A stretch of 64,000 nt of DNA, taken from assembly GCA_958496175.1 (NCBI GenBank), contig OY292276.1, positions 15,952,001-16,016,000 on the forward strand, written 5' to 3'. The position numbers were made by a program, and so were the translations under genes. This document shows, piece after piece, positions 23,146 to 36,119 of this stretch; within the stretch, counting starts at the first letter, position 1; every line of letters begins with the position of its first letter. This DNA is from Sisyra terminalis (Eukaryota > Arthropoda > Insecta > Neuroptera > Sisyridae). Below the pieces are notes generated by a model. That model saw nothing but the letters and a program-made list of their open reading frames with translations. It was not told the DNA's origin and ran no database searches.

Positions 23146-26100
23146 ATTGATTGGCCTTTAATGAACAGAACGCAGATCAAACGAGAAAATTCAGAGAGAA
23201 TTGAAAATCCAGAAAAAGTCCGGTGTTTTTATTTTACAAATGTTTTGAGTTCCTTTTTGGAACACATTGCGTGAATGAATAATAATAATTTGTTAAGATT
23301 AATAGTCTCGAGAAACGTAGAAAGATACAAATCATGAACTTACCAATTCAATGAACTGATCAGGTTGAAAAGACCACTGATATTATAGAAGCCAAAGCCC
23401 GGATTCGTATGGAAATCTTCAATGGAAAATATTTATGAAACAAATTATTTATGATTCTGATTTTCAATAACGAGAGAATAACCAATAAAATAAGCTTTAT
23501 TTTAATACCAAAAAATCAGAACTGATTGTATATGTGTAGCAAAGAATCCCAGTAAATAATAGTTTCAAAATAAATTTCACTAAACAAAGTTAATTAAAAA
23601 AAATAACGACAATAAAAGTTTAGTTTCCGATTAAAACGAAATAAAACTGTTATATTGTTCTTCTACATGTTTTCGATGACCTTAACTTTAATAGAAACGA
23701 TAATTTAATTGTGCTTTTATTTGATTTTTTTTAGACAAAAACTTTTAATATCCATTTTATAAAAATGTTATTTGAGTTTGAAACTTATACGATCAAATTA
23801 ATAGTAATTTTTTAATTGTTAAACTTTCTAATATTCTTCATTTCATAGGATTAATAAATAATTAAAACTTAATAAATTTATTTTTATTGTACAACTACAT
23901 TTTCAACAATTAAATAGATCAATTAAGAGCAATAACATCTAGGAAATTAATGTAACTCCGTCGGAAATTGAACTGAATTGACATTTACAAGAGAATTAGG
24001 TCGAAACTTATTGTTGATTGGCGATTAGTGACACAATGTTTCACAGTGAATTAAGGAATCTACAATTCAAATTAAATTCTGTTGCAAAATTATTATAATA
24101 TTATACACTAGAATAAATTAAACGAATTTATTGAAAATAATAACAAGATGTAAGGTCTGAAGGAAAATAATTTTCTTAATAATTGTATTCAATAGCGAAA
24201 GCTTCATTATACATTTATAAACAAAATTTTGATAAATTGTTAGGAGATATTTTTGTAGAAAATTTAAATTTTATTGAATTTGAAATAATTTTGAGCAAAA
24301 TCATTGATAAAACATAAGTTATGTCAATCAATTATAGATAAATTCTATATTAATTTCCTGGCATTCAAAATATTTTCATAATTCTTGATAACCATACAAA
24401 ATGCAAATATTATTTCAATGTTATCAATCAAGCGTTTAACGTAATCAGTTTTGTTGTGATATAATTAAAATTTAAACATTAATGATTTTTGTTAAATTTA
24501 ATAATATTAAAAGCAATATTTCATTTAAACTATCAAAACATCTTTTTTAAATTAAAAAATTTATAGAACTCTTAAATAAGTATATTTTCTTAAGACAGTA
24601 AAACCTTAATTTGGAAATCATATTCTGGTTTACGATTCCATGCAGGAGTTTATCTTAACCAGTAAAAATTTTAACAAAATATGCATCATTACTTATGATT
24701 AGATACAAAAAATCATATATTTTAATTTGATTTTCTGAAGTAACCGAGTAAATTTATTTTTATAGTATGTCGTTATTTTGGTATGCAAAATATCTCATTA
24801 AATTTTAATGAAAATTTTGATAAAAAATATCAAAAAAAAAAAAAAAGAAACTCAATTGAAGTGCGTTCCAATTATATTTGTAAGGTTCGATCTTGTTGTG
24901 ATTTGTAAGTATATAAACTAGTAGAGCTCTAAAATCCAGTTTTATACTTCAATAGCTTCATAAAGAGTGGATGATATTATTTTTGCATGAATAGGTAGAA
25001 TAATTATATTTCTGTTTAAGGAATTCAATTTTCTTCATCATTCTATTATTATATTTTTTGTACTAATTGAATAAAATAACAATCTAATCACGATATTGTC
25101 TTTTGTAAAATAATATGGTTATTTTTTTTTTGGCTTTTATAAATGAAATAATAAAAGTTACAAAGTTTTTTAGTCCAAGATGCAATCAATAACTAAGCAA
25201 TTTCAGAGCTTTATTCTCTCAACCTCTTCGATCTTTTCAAGGCATTCTCGAATAATAATCTACCCTTTGGTATATTTAAAGGGATTAATTCATTGATATT
25301 GATTTGTATAGTAAGGGATTGAATTTAAAAGAGGAATAAAAGGGGTAAGGGTATAAGCATAACGAATCGGCCCCGGAAAGATATTTTGATGAAATATTGT
25401 AAGTATCCAGGTACTAATACTCGTGAAATACTAAGAATCTGGAAGATTCAAATTTTATCTCAATTTGTTTTTACGAAAAAAATAATAAAAAAAAACAAAA
25501 ATATGTTTTTTCTTAGAAATAACGTAACCGATTTATCTATAAAATCGAAGAATGGTTTGAAAAGTGAGGTTACCTATTTAAGTACTAGTCGCGTCCAACG
25601 TTTTTTGACTTTGCTTAAGAAAACAGTGTGGTATGATCGTCATTTATTTATAGTATATTTGTTACACCCAACTTTTACCAAGTAAAAATGGGTGGAATGC
25701 GGTTTATCCGGGTAAAGCGCGAACAATGTCTAATTTCAGTTATATTTCGTACTTTAGCCATGTTTCTTGAGTATTCCGCAGTTTACCCGGGTTAACCTAG
25801 GTTTACTCGTCAATCTAACATTACCCGTAACATATATATCTATAGTTATATGGTATATTTATAGTTTATACCCATAATCATATCTTTATCTTTAAAGTGT
25901 GTTTTTTTAAAAAATTACTACTTAGCTTACTACTTAGAATGATACTACTTAAAAATATTACTTCTTAGACTTTGTTAAGTTTCCAAAATTTCAATAATCA
26001 AGAGAAGTAAAGGTGTTTCAATTTCACAATCTCACTGTCAATTACTAAATTATATTCAAATTTTAGATTAATCAGTTTGGTAAAATCAAATAATTTTTTT

Positions 26101-26254
26101 TTCCTTAATTATTATTTTTCACGAAAGCTTATTGAGGTAGAGACCTGAAACTTCCAGGGTCTTAGTATTTTATTAGTCCATACACAATTTCACAGGCTTA
26201 TAGGCTTATTCCCCAATGCTTTTTAAAAATAATAAAAATGTGAAATTTTATTAA
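23146..26254. other. AT-rich non-coding stretch
   Basis: No coding or RNA feature recognised. There is a poly-A run near 24832..24846. At 25690..25810 several GGTTTATCCGGG, TTTACCCGGG and GTTTACTCG words occur close together and may be a decayed inverted-repeat element. Confidence 0.5.
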
Positions 26255-26337
26255 TGTTTTTAACATCAATTTTTAACTTTTAAAGTAGTCGATGTTCTAA
26301 TATCGATGTATTTCATGAAAACTGTTGCAATCCTAGG
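26255..26337 (+). repeat. ATCGATGTT repeat, copy 3 (partial)
   Basis: GTTTTTAACATCAAT, AGTCGATGTTCTAATATCGATG and the right end GTTGCAATCCTAGG resemble the copies at 2.7 and 8.8 kb. It is short and more diverged; the left end was not found. Confidence 0.45.
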
Positions 26338-29146
26338 TTCATTGCCTACAATAATAAATACAAACAGTTTGAATTTAATAAATTACTTGTGTGTATAATT
26401 CGTTAAAATTGAATTAAATTTCTTTCAAAATAACATACTATCTCTTTAATAAAATTGCAATGATTTTGATCATCAAATGCCAATGCAATTTCCAACTAAA
26501 TGAAAAGAAAGAATCGGTTTTTGTATTTTCTTTTGGTGTACAGTTAAAAGGTCTCGAAATAATTTTCAACATCAAAGTAAAATAAATGTTTGTATACACA
26601 ACATTCTCTCTTTGTTTCATTTCATCGTTTTTATGTAGGTTAAGAAACTAGGATTGTGTGAAAATATATTGCGTAGTTTATTTCGTTCCTCTCTTAGTTC
26701 TGATATCGTTACTGCACTTATGTCATATTTTATGAGTTATCTCCGATTATTCATACGAAATAAATTAAGAATTAATATACCATGATTTTGAATTCATCGC
26801 TATTTTCAATGTAATAAATATGAAATTATTGCCATGTGAATATATATCGATGCGCTTGCAACACAAATGCAAAATATCTACGTAAGAATTTATCTAGAGC
26901 AGTATTTTACAAAAACTTTTATAATTTTCATGTTGTAACGCTTTCGTCTTTTTGAATAGTCGTTACTTTTATGTTGTAATTGCATTGAATTTTACCAAAA
27001 TACCTCTTACTATCGCCCATTGAAACCAATAAAAAATAATAAATTGATTCACAATGTGAATGAAAATGGTCGAATGGTCGGTTCTCAATATAAAAAGAGC
27101 TTCATTTAACAACATGGTCGGCACTGATAAACGGATAGGACACTTGTAGACAATCATACGATAGAGTATAGAAGGTTCAGTGTTTTTTTTTTTTTTCAAA
27201 GCACTTCAATGCACGTCTACCTATGTTTCAGAGACCATAACATGGTCGTTTATCAGCATAAATTTCATATTAGTTTTCATGTTGTTCACTCGATAAAATA
27301 TACCAAAAATAATTGTTTGTTAGATTTAAAAGTTATTCTAAATATCTCCCTTTATTTATTTACTTTATTATTGTAATTGGCACTTGGAAAAATATCTTAA
27401 CAAACATTATCAAAATGGTAAAGAAGCTTTGTTAGTTTGTGATGTCATAAACTGTTTTCATAGTGCACTTAGTCTTATTTTATCGAGCTTCATACACAAT
27501 ATCACACATTATGATATAGAACAACGCTTTTTAAGGTCACATTATGACCTAATTTTAAGCTCTTATTCTACTTATTGATTTCTTTCATGAATCAGGTGAA
27601 TACTTTATTAGACTGTAGCCAACAATCTATTCTTTCTCCATTGATTTAATTATTCTTTTCAACAAAATATTAAATTATAGTTTTGCATTACAATTCTTCA
27701 ACAATAACCCAAACTACGACAACCGTTAAATGAATACAATTTCAGCGTTGAAAATATAATTAATTAACTATCAACGTTGAATAGTGTGAAATGTATTTTA
27801 GTTTCGCGTGTTGACTTAATAGTTTTCAAGTCTTATTAAGGACATGTATTAATTAAAACGTGAATTTAACAGGGGTGCATTCATTCTCTAATTAGAACAG
27901 TTGAATAAGTTGGAAACCGTATCTTAAATATGAAACAATTTTTAAGCAGCATTTCAAAAAATATTTGCATATTTAAATTGCAAATGTAAGGTCAGCACGT
28001 CGAAAAAAAAAACAAATAAAAATATCCATAAATCAACAAGGATCAATATATTTGGTTTGACAAAAGAAAAAAAAGCTCTGTTTATTTTTTATTTATCATT
28101 GTTCAAAAATTTGATATACACAGTATTTTCCTTACTCAATTTCTTTGAACGTCAATATAATGAGAGTTGAATGTTTATTTATAACAATGTTCCATAGCAT
28201 TAAGTTGCAAGTTTTGATGTTTGCTTTTATGTTTAACAGAAAATAACTTATCTAATTAAATCTAAGTGTTGAAAACTTTTTCATATTTTCTTGTGAACTT
28301 GAATTTAATCATATAAACTGCACTATATTTATGTAAATATTTTCCTTAACTAGACAAAATAAACTTATCTTAATAAATTTATTAAACGAAACAAGAAACA
28401 ATAGAACAAATTATTTAGAACAATGAATTTAAGAAAATAAACAGTAAATAAAGAATAGTATGCCAATTACTTACTTTAATTTGCAATTTATAGGTGACAT
28501 GAGTAGGATTTTTAATCTAAGCATTTGGTCACTCGAATCCTTAAGCCATGCGGCTGATTTAATTTAGGAATCTGAAGTAATTTCTTTTGATTTGACTTCT
28601 GTTTTCATCAGAAGAAAATGGTGGGCGACTTATCTATCTTTTTGATTCCATATGTAATCAATGCTATGATCCGGTCTTTACATATATAGAGTTTTGAAGT
28701 ATCTGTATTTTACGTCTTTATTTATTTTTTTATTCTACTATAATTACACTGTTAGCACTTTTTCAATGGTAACTTCTTATACTATAACTTCTTTCTACTT
28801 AAAATATTACTCAGATTACTTGACTCTAATAGTGACTTTCACTCCATAACTTATGATTAGCTTTGACTTAGGTATCAAAAGATTGATGTGTAGATCAAAT
28901 TTCCCAGGATTTTATGAAGTGTGGTTATTTAGTATCCTGCAACCCCCCATGGTCTTATTTTTATCTTAACCCTTTAAGAAAAGGTTAACTATGAAAACTA
29001 CTCTATAAATATACTATTCCTACTATTAATCTACTACTACTTGTCTAAAAAAGTTATGGAAGAAGAAGTGTAGGTAGATCGAAGAAAAGATAGGTACCCT
29101 AACACGTGAAGTACCTTAAACCTGCAGTGAAAAATTAGAAGTTTTT
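26338..29146. other. AT-rich non-coding stretch
   Basis: No gene recognised. The 76-codon minus-strand frame at 26969..27199 and the 64-codon frame at 27384..27578 have no family resemblance. Confidence 0.5.
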
Positions 29147-29204
29147 GAATTATCCAAGTATTTGGTTTTCCGGATAGTTCTTACCAATTTTTGTAGATCG
29201 AAGA
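29147..29204 (+). repeat. Direct repeat A of a pair flanking the hAT MITE
   Basis: GAATTATCCAAG, TATTTGGTTTTCCGGATAG and TTTTTGTAGAT match the segment at 29791..29847 with roughly 80% identity in the same orientation. The motif contains TATCC and GGATA in inverted order, as in pogo/Tigger-like ends (ATTATCCGGA). The two copies are about 644 bp apart. Confidence 0.65.
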
Positions 29205-29229
29205 ATAAACACCGAGGTGTAGTATAGAG

Positions 29230-29438
29230 CACGGGTCGGTAACCTTTTGTTGTAAAAGGGTCAAATATTTTTCATGGTGGTCAGTGCGGGCCGCACTTGC
29301 AGTAGGTATACCTACAATATTTATGTGCAAATATTTTAGTTTTAAAAATAAAACGCTATGTGTCCGTCATTTGCGTTGCGGCGAGAATCTTGCGGGCCGC
29401 ACCAAGATGTCTCGTGGGCCGCAGGTTGCCGACCCATG
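29230..29438 (-). mobile_element. hAT-type MITE, copy 1 (209 bp)
   Basis: The ends are CACGGGTCGGTAACC and, inverted from the right, CATGGGTCGGCAACC. They are flanked by GTATAGAG (29222..29229) and GTATACAG (29439..29446), an 8-bp target duplication with one mismatch. An 8-bp duplication and GC-rich GGGCCGCA blocks are typical of hAT non-autonomous elements. It is homologous, in opposite orientation, to the copy at 51967..52192. No transposase is encoded. Confidence 0.9.
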
Positions 29439-29695
29439 GTATACAGGAATAATGTTTATATTTTTTCTACCTCATATTCGATTAAGAGATATTATATCTC
29501 TCTTACTATCTTTTCACTTCAACGAATTCGTTCAAAATGATTGTTATCACAAAAAACATGATCAATTTGAGTAGAAAAAAATAGTTTTCGAAATTTGAGG
29601 TGAAATGTTGGGCATTTGTTATATTCAATATGAGCACTGTATACTGTCTATCTGTGAGAATAAATGAGTACCGTAACAAAGATCCTTCTCCTGCG

Positions 29696-29783
29696 GAGGT
29701 TCTTAGAAATTGGAAACTCCCCAAGTGATAGTCATTTTAATCACCATACATCTGTTGCGATGTTTGGATTAAGAAGAAAAAGG
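29696..29783 (+). repeat. LINE-like 3' tail, copy 1
   Basis: GTGATAGTCATTTTAATC, CACCATACATC and TTTGGATTAAGAAGAA match 36960..37051 over about 85 bp. The AAGAAGAA ending is typical of the microsatellite-like tails of non-LTR retrotransposons. No coding part was seen immediately upstream. Confidence 0.55.
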
Positions 29784-29790
29784 TTTTTTT

Positions 29791-29847
29791 GATTATCCAA
29801 GAATTTGGTTTTCCGGATAGACCTTACTGATTTTTGGTAGATGGAGT
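29791..29847 (+). repeat. Direct repeat B of a pair flanking the hAT MITE
   Basis: GATTATCCAAGAATTTGG, TTTTCCGGATAG and TTTTTGGTAGAT correspond to 29147..29204. The pair encloses the hAT MITE and a LINE tail, so the region is a stack of insertions. Confidence 0.65.
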
Positions 29848-31606
29848 GTGATTAAATGTTTTAAAGATCAAGTCATAAAATCAGTTCCTTGTTTTTGTGT
29901 TTTTTATATTTTCTTTCGTAATAAACTTCAATATTTTACAAAAAAAAAAATGAAAAATAAAAATAATCAAAGTTACATCTACATTTTAATAGAAGTTTTC
30001 ATGCTTCACTTTCCTTATTTCGGTCATAATATAGAAACTTCTTTGATTTACTTAAAGATTGCAATGTTTCAGTAATTACAAGTACTGTCTAAATTGCTTT
30101 CTAAGATTCTACTAATGAATTATCTGAGAACCTTACCATTGCAAATTTTATCCATAATGTAAGGAACTTAAATTTTCTATCAGTTGAATTGAATTTTGCA
30201 TTCATGTATGGTTAGAATATCCATAAATTCAGTTCGTAAGAGATTGATTACTTCCATAAAGATCTTTTCATCAAACGTATTTCAATATTCGTTGCACGAA
30301 AATATTTGCTTGCAAAGAAGATTTCCAAGAATGCAAAGCTAAGCGGTTGAATACACTCATGTCTTTTAGAAACTTGTCATAATACGGTTGTAATAATGAG
30401 AATCTTGCATAAACCTACCGCATATCAGTCGCTTTATAAATTATATCCAAATTCGCCCTTCGCACATCAAGGGGGACTTACATAGTCATTTCACCATTAA
30501 ATGAAGATGTAAGTGAGTTCATTGTACGCAAATTCACAACCCATAAATTTATCATGAAAATTTAAGTGGTGAGTATGACGTAAAGTTGCATAATTTATGA
30601 GATTTAATTTTTTCTATTAAAATTTGCAGTATTTCTATATATTTTTTAAATTGTAAATTAAAACTCATAATTTTATGTGAAAACACTTTGAAGTATTAAT
30701 ATTTTAAAAATTCCTTGCAGTGTTCCGTAGACACATTTTTTAAAATGAAAACTAATGCAATATATTCCCATTTCAAGAGTTATTAAAATAATATAATTTT
30801 CTAGATAACTAGATTTATAATACAAAGTTTGTTTCATTTGCAATATGCTCGTAGTAACAAACAAAAAAAAATCATGAATGCATTATGAAAATATACAGGC
30901 AAAGTTTGATACTGAAATTATAACGTTGTTTGCTGTAAAAAATACAAAAATAATGTTTTTAAAAAATATTTATCCACAGTGGTGCACATTAGATTTGCAC
31001 TACTTTTGTATGGAAAAATATTTAATAAAATTTTAGATAGAGTTAATTTAGTTTTTTACAATGATTAATGCAAACGTAAATATTTTTTTAAATAGAATTT
31101 TGTCAGTACAACTACATGTATTGGAACCTTATACATTATGTTATAATTTCGTTTACTTCATTATAAAATATCGATACACACAATAAATATCAATAAGTAT
31201 TAGTCATAAACATATTATGATGTACGAATATTGTATTAGTGACCAATTTCCGTGGAAATATATCGTTTATTTTATAAATGTCCATCAAATTGAATTCTTA
31301 GTTATTGTTAAAAAAATATAAAGCAAAAATTGAAAAAAATATTAACCACATAAATTGGGGAACATTTGAATTCCATGATTTTTATCATGTGTTAAAGAAT
31401 CAATTACTTACGAACGATGTTCGCAAAGAAAATATGAACAAACCTAAATGAGGTAACCTAATGCAGATATTTAAGGTTTGCCATTCAAAATTTAGAATGA
31501 TTTAATATATGAATGTTTGAAAAGTATTTTTTTTTTTTATTTTTTGGAAATGGTTGGCAATTTTTCCATAGTTAATGAAAAAATTTTTTTTTTAATTATA
31601 AGTCCA
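29848..31606. other. AT-rich non-coding stretch
   Basis: No gene recognised. The patch at 30430..30560 (TTCGCACATCAAGGGGGACTT region) is of higher complexity but matches no family I know. Confidence 0.5.
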
Positions 31607-32209
31607 GTCAATTCAGCCGAAAAATAAGTTTATAAAGGTTATCTTGCGTGAATTCCCAACAAGCTGAAAATTTGCCTGAACTAAGGATGCCATTATATTT
31701 AGGGTCAAAGTTGGCCAAAATGGGTCCTTTGGATTTTTCGCGAAATTATGTTTTATGATAAAAAGTTTTCAGACAAAAATTGTTAATCATGCAATTATCT
31801 ACAAAAAATGTCCTTAACGTTTCTTTCTACAACTCTAACCATTAATTCCAAAATAAACTTTGGTTGTAATGTATTATTTACGCAAAATAACCATCTTATA
31901 TTTTTATGGGTCCAATAATGCACATAGGTTGCATAGTCATACTTATTATGGAAAATACAACTAAAGGAAATGATAGATGTTTGCAAAAAACCGTATGGAC
32001 AATTTTTGTAGATAATTGCATGATCTAATTTAACCGTTTCATTGCAAAGCTCGGAAAACCGATATTAAACATGAATAATTTTTTTTGCACACATGGAACC
32101 AATAGGGACTTTTCGCAATTCCATTGTAATGGTGTCCCTATCATTCATGCAAAATTTTAGCTTGTTTGGAATCTATGTAAGGTAATCCCTATTTTTCGGC
32201 TAAATTGAC
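31607..32209. repeat. 603-bp nested foldback element
   Basis: The outer ends GTCAATTCAGCCGAAAAATA and, inverted from the right, GTCAATTTAGCCGAAAAATA agree at 19 of 20 positions. Similarity continues inward for about 130 bp (AACAAGCT, AAAATTT, CCATTA, GGxTCC blocks). A second inverted pair lies inside: 31787..31814 and 31994..32021 match in 27 of 28 bases (ATCATGCAATTATCTAC, GTCC). The element is therefore close to a full-length imperfect palindrome centred near 31.9 kb. The 63-codon minus-strand frame inside it looks incidental. Ends of this kind fit a foldback MITE; no clean target duplication was found. Confidence 0.85.
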
Positions 32210-34564
32210 CAAATTTTATTGATTTTTGTTCTTTTTGGTCCAATATCTTTTGCGATGTTCCACTAGAAACTTCTTCATCAAGCCATTTGGAGCTCAAGAG
32301 CTCCAGCCAAGACAACACATTAGCTCATAGTTTAACTCGTCCGTAGTTTTTGCGACTTTAATGCGATGTAATGCACCCCCAATAATATTCTGGAAAACTG
32401 GTTTCCTCGGATTATTATTAATTTAAATTTTTAAAAAAAAAAATTAAGTGGCATAACTTTTTTGTCAAACGAGGAATATTATCGTCAAAGAGCAAAAATT
32501 TTATGAGCATGGTGTTATGGTACTACCAGAAAGACGACAGAAGGTATTGGACAAGATTGGAAAAAATATATAATAATTTAGTTTAATATTTATACACTAT
32601 ATCAAAACTGACATTCATTTTTCAAATTATAACAATTATCTTGGCAACCCTTATTTCATATAGTTGGTATATATATTACATTACTATGTAGTGTCGGAGA
32701 TATAGCGCTATGATTATCTATTCATTATGGTTTTACATAAAAAGAATGTAAGATGTAATAAAATAAAAGCTCGAATAAAAAAAACTTTTACAACAAACAT
32801 AACATTTTAATTCTGGGTTTTCTACCCCTTGAGTAGCATTCAATTGGATATAACCAACATTTCACATTTAGTCACCCCCTAGAAAAAAAAAACAAACGGT
32901 AAACAAATCTTTTAAATCACATTTCACAAACATTAAATATTCCACAACAGTATTGTTTCATTTAGGGATGTATAAAGGAAATTTTATTTGATTATATTCG
33001 TAAAAATTGCTGTTTGATTAAAAATATCAGCTTATCCAAAATCTATACCCCTTGCTACACAACCATGGATATCAATCGTAATTTATCTTCCTAAAACCAA
33101 TTCGTTTCACATTCATTTCAAATTACAATTGATTTTTTTAATTGAAAGAATATAAATTCAACTTGTTTTATAGCTTGATTGTTTTTTTTTTAAACAGAGA
33201 AGTTAAAAAAATCAATTTCCAAACAAATTTAATTAATAATTAACGAAATTTGATCTTTATTTATTTTCCACTCTTGTCTTTTACAATTCGCATATCGCAT
33301 AAATTTAATTAAAAACGCTAAGTAGAAATAAATAAATTTATGTTTATTTTTTCTTGTTTAATACACATTGGCTCATTTTTCTGTAAAGTAAATGGAGTAG
33401 AAATAAATAATTGCAAGCTGTAAGTATTATTATTAAAGGTACGACTTTATTATCACCATTAAGTTGTTAGCTTATAAGCACTCAGATGAATTATTAACTA
33501 TTGTAACAGTACATTATCATTATTTATGCATTTACTTATGTATCACACTCAACATTAACTTGTTAAATATTACGTACTAATTGTGAGGTTTTGTTATTGC
33601 GATGTTATCAATAAAATTAATGGGGAAAAAAACAAACTGATATATTTGATAAGAAGTTACAACTTTATTACTTTAATTTTGAAAACGCACAAGGAAAATT
33701 ACGGTTAAGAATGAATGTTAAGTGGTTTTTTTCGGAGTTTTATCTAAATGAGAGATTTTCTTTATCATATTATTAAGCACAAATAATTTGTGTAGCAAAA
33801 TGGCTGTATTAACCACTGAAGTCATTTGCATTTTTCAGTTGCGCAATCTTTCGAAAATATATTAGTGCCGCCCATTTTGTTGAATAGTTCTGTAATTCAA
33901 ACAAAAAGAATTAAATTTCTATAGTGCTGCCAAATTATACAATAGCAGAATTGAAAATCGCTAATATGGCCAAAGAAATATGATAGTTGGCATTAAAATG
34001 AAGTAAATATAAATGGTAAAACATTATAGAAGGAAGTTAATTTTACTTCATTCAGTAAATAAAAAAATTTTTTATACATGATTCTGTGACTTAAATGTTT
34101 GCCTTTAGTCTATCAAGACCCAACTACCTATTACTTTCATCTTTTAATGAGCATTTGTACACAAAAAATTACAAGTTTTTGTTAGTAAGTATCAAAAAAT
34201 ATTTTGTTTCCACCGCAATAACTTTAAGTTCAATCTTGAAGCTTTATTCTGATTGTGATTTATTTGATTAAAATTATTTTCTTTAATTTTTATTTTCGTA
34301 TGTAAATCTTAAATTATTCGTTGAACAAAAATGTTTCAATTGTTCTGAAGTAGGACCTTTTGTTTAATGATAGTTCACCAACTAAAACAGCTTAAAACTT
34401 TTACGACTTTAGGATAATTAAAATATCAAAATTGAAGAATATTGAAAACATATTGGTGATGAGATTCAAATTTAATATCTACAAACTTTCTAACTGCTTT
34501 TTCACGACCTAACCACCAATAGTGGTAATTAATATATATCCCAATACTTCCACTTCATGACAAG
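32210..34564. other. AT-rich non-coding stretch
   Basis: No exon, RT or transposase motif recognised; only homopolymer-rich AT sequence. Confidence 0.5.
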
Positions 34565-35235
34565 TATTAGGAAGACCGAAAAGTAATGTCTCATTGACTT
34601 TCAATTGCCAATTATCGGCTTGCAAGTTATAATAAAGTCGTATAAAGACGTTTTATGATCAGAGGGACTTCTAAATTCGTAAAAGATTAATAATTAGTTA
34701 TTATTCTGAACTTTAAATTTAAAAGATTCAACAAAAGCTCGAAGGAATACAAATTTGGTATTGGGTGCCTTTCTGGTTTCACAGGGTACTAACAACAATG
34801 AAATTTGTTACTGTATTATTCAAAGTGCATTTGATATTCATTAATAAATTTAAATGAGTGTGTATAAATTTTAATTCGATAGTTTTAAGTTCTCCAATTC
34901 TCAGAAACTAAAATTGACAAAAATTTTAATCAATACGATGATCAAAAAAAGGATGTTGTACCAAATTCTTGGTACATAGTCAAAGAGATGTCATATATTT
35001 CTAATAATGCTTGATCGACCCCCCAAGTACTCAGAAGTTCCCGAAAATGGACAATAATGAAAATTTTATTGTGCAACACAATAATGCAAGATTCTACTGC
35101 CCAAAAAAAAGAATAAATTAGTTTTGGTGATATTTCTTTGCCCTCCACAATTGCCCATAGTTGTTCCATTGGATTTTCATTTATTTCAATCACTAAAACA
35201 TTTTCTAAGTGTTTTTTAATATTTGTTTTTAAATT
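34565..35235 (+). mobile_element. Decayed mariner element (5' end and transposase core)
   Basis: The left end TATTAGGAAGACCGAAAAGT is typical of mariner terminal repeats, including the TA target. Downstream, 35040..35225 on the + strand reads NFIVQHNNARFYC, then CPPQLPIVVPLDFHLFQSLK. This corresponds to the mariner blocks HDNARPH and HPPYSPDLAPSDxHLF. The second catalytic Asp is Asn here (35080..35082); the third Asp is kept (35172..35174). The 92-nt distance is shorter than the usual 34-residue spacing, so there is a small deletion. The distance from the end to the core is also too short, implying loss of the N-terminal half. No right-hand terminal repeat was found. Confidence 0.7.
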
Positions 35236-36119
35236 TTGGATTTTTTTATTTATTTTTTTATAAAACAGCATTATTTTATGGTTTCTTTATAACTATGACA
35301 TTTATAATTTCTTTTCGAATATTATAAAAACTGAGGTTGAAAATGATTCAATACTTTTGGATTTTTCATTTTTGAAGCTTTCGATTTAGGACGTTTGTAT
35401 ATCAACTATAAATGATCAAAAATATTTTCTTTATGATTGCTATCGATTAACACAATCTTTAAACCGATTTAGTGTTTAAGAAGTTTTGACTGTTAAAAAT
35501 TTTATCGTACTAACAAATTTCTGAACTTTCCTAATTATTTTTTAAGTAATTTATATTTATTTTTTTCTCTTTTTATACAAAGACTGAAGGATGGTTTTTA
35601 TTAATTTGTTTATTTTGATTAATTTTTCCAATCGCAATATCTTAAAATATTTTTTTATTGTTAAAGTATAAGAAAACACACCATAACTCTTTCTACTGTA
35701 TAGCATTTTTTTCCCAATACGTTAAAGTATATGCCTGGAGGCGTAAATTAAAATTTTAATTAAGAAATTCTGATTGCAAAAATTGCTTATTCGTATTTGC
35801 CCCTTGATAAAATACTTATTTTAAATAATTAAGGAGTCTTAACAAGGGATAAAGTATTCTCACCCGAAACTGCATAGTTGTATTTTTGGTAAATTTACGA
35901 TAGTGTACCTTGTTTAATATAACGTGGTACCAAATAGGCTTAGAATACAATTTTGTTTACGACCATTGATAAAACTGCTTCTGATTACAAGAGTTATATT
36001 CCAACAAAACAAACGATTTATTTACATTGTTGTTGCTAATCCTCTATACCCAATTATTTTTCTTATCCTATGCTAACTCCAAGCGTCCTGATATAACAGT
36101 ACAGATATTCTTAAACCTG
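35236..36119. other. Non-coding stretch between mariner and LINE
   Basis: No motif recognised. It may include more decayed LINE sequence upstream of the readable part. Confidence 0.45.

Noticed and set aside
27115..27260. ACATGGTCG and CTGATAAACG words repeated around 27.1-27.25 kb
   Set aside because: Nine- and ten-base matches, one direct and one inverted, do not form a consistent element and could be chance.
34942..35271. 109-codon minus-strand ORF containing NPMEQLW, which resembles Tc1 NPIENLW
   Set aside because: The opposite strand reads the mariner HDNAR and PLDFHLF blocks in the correct order, which explains the region better; the minus-strand ORF is its shadow.
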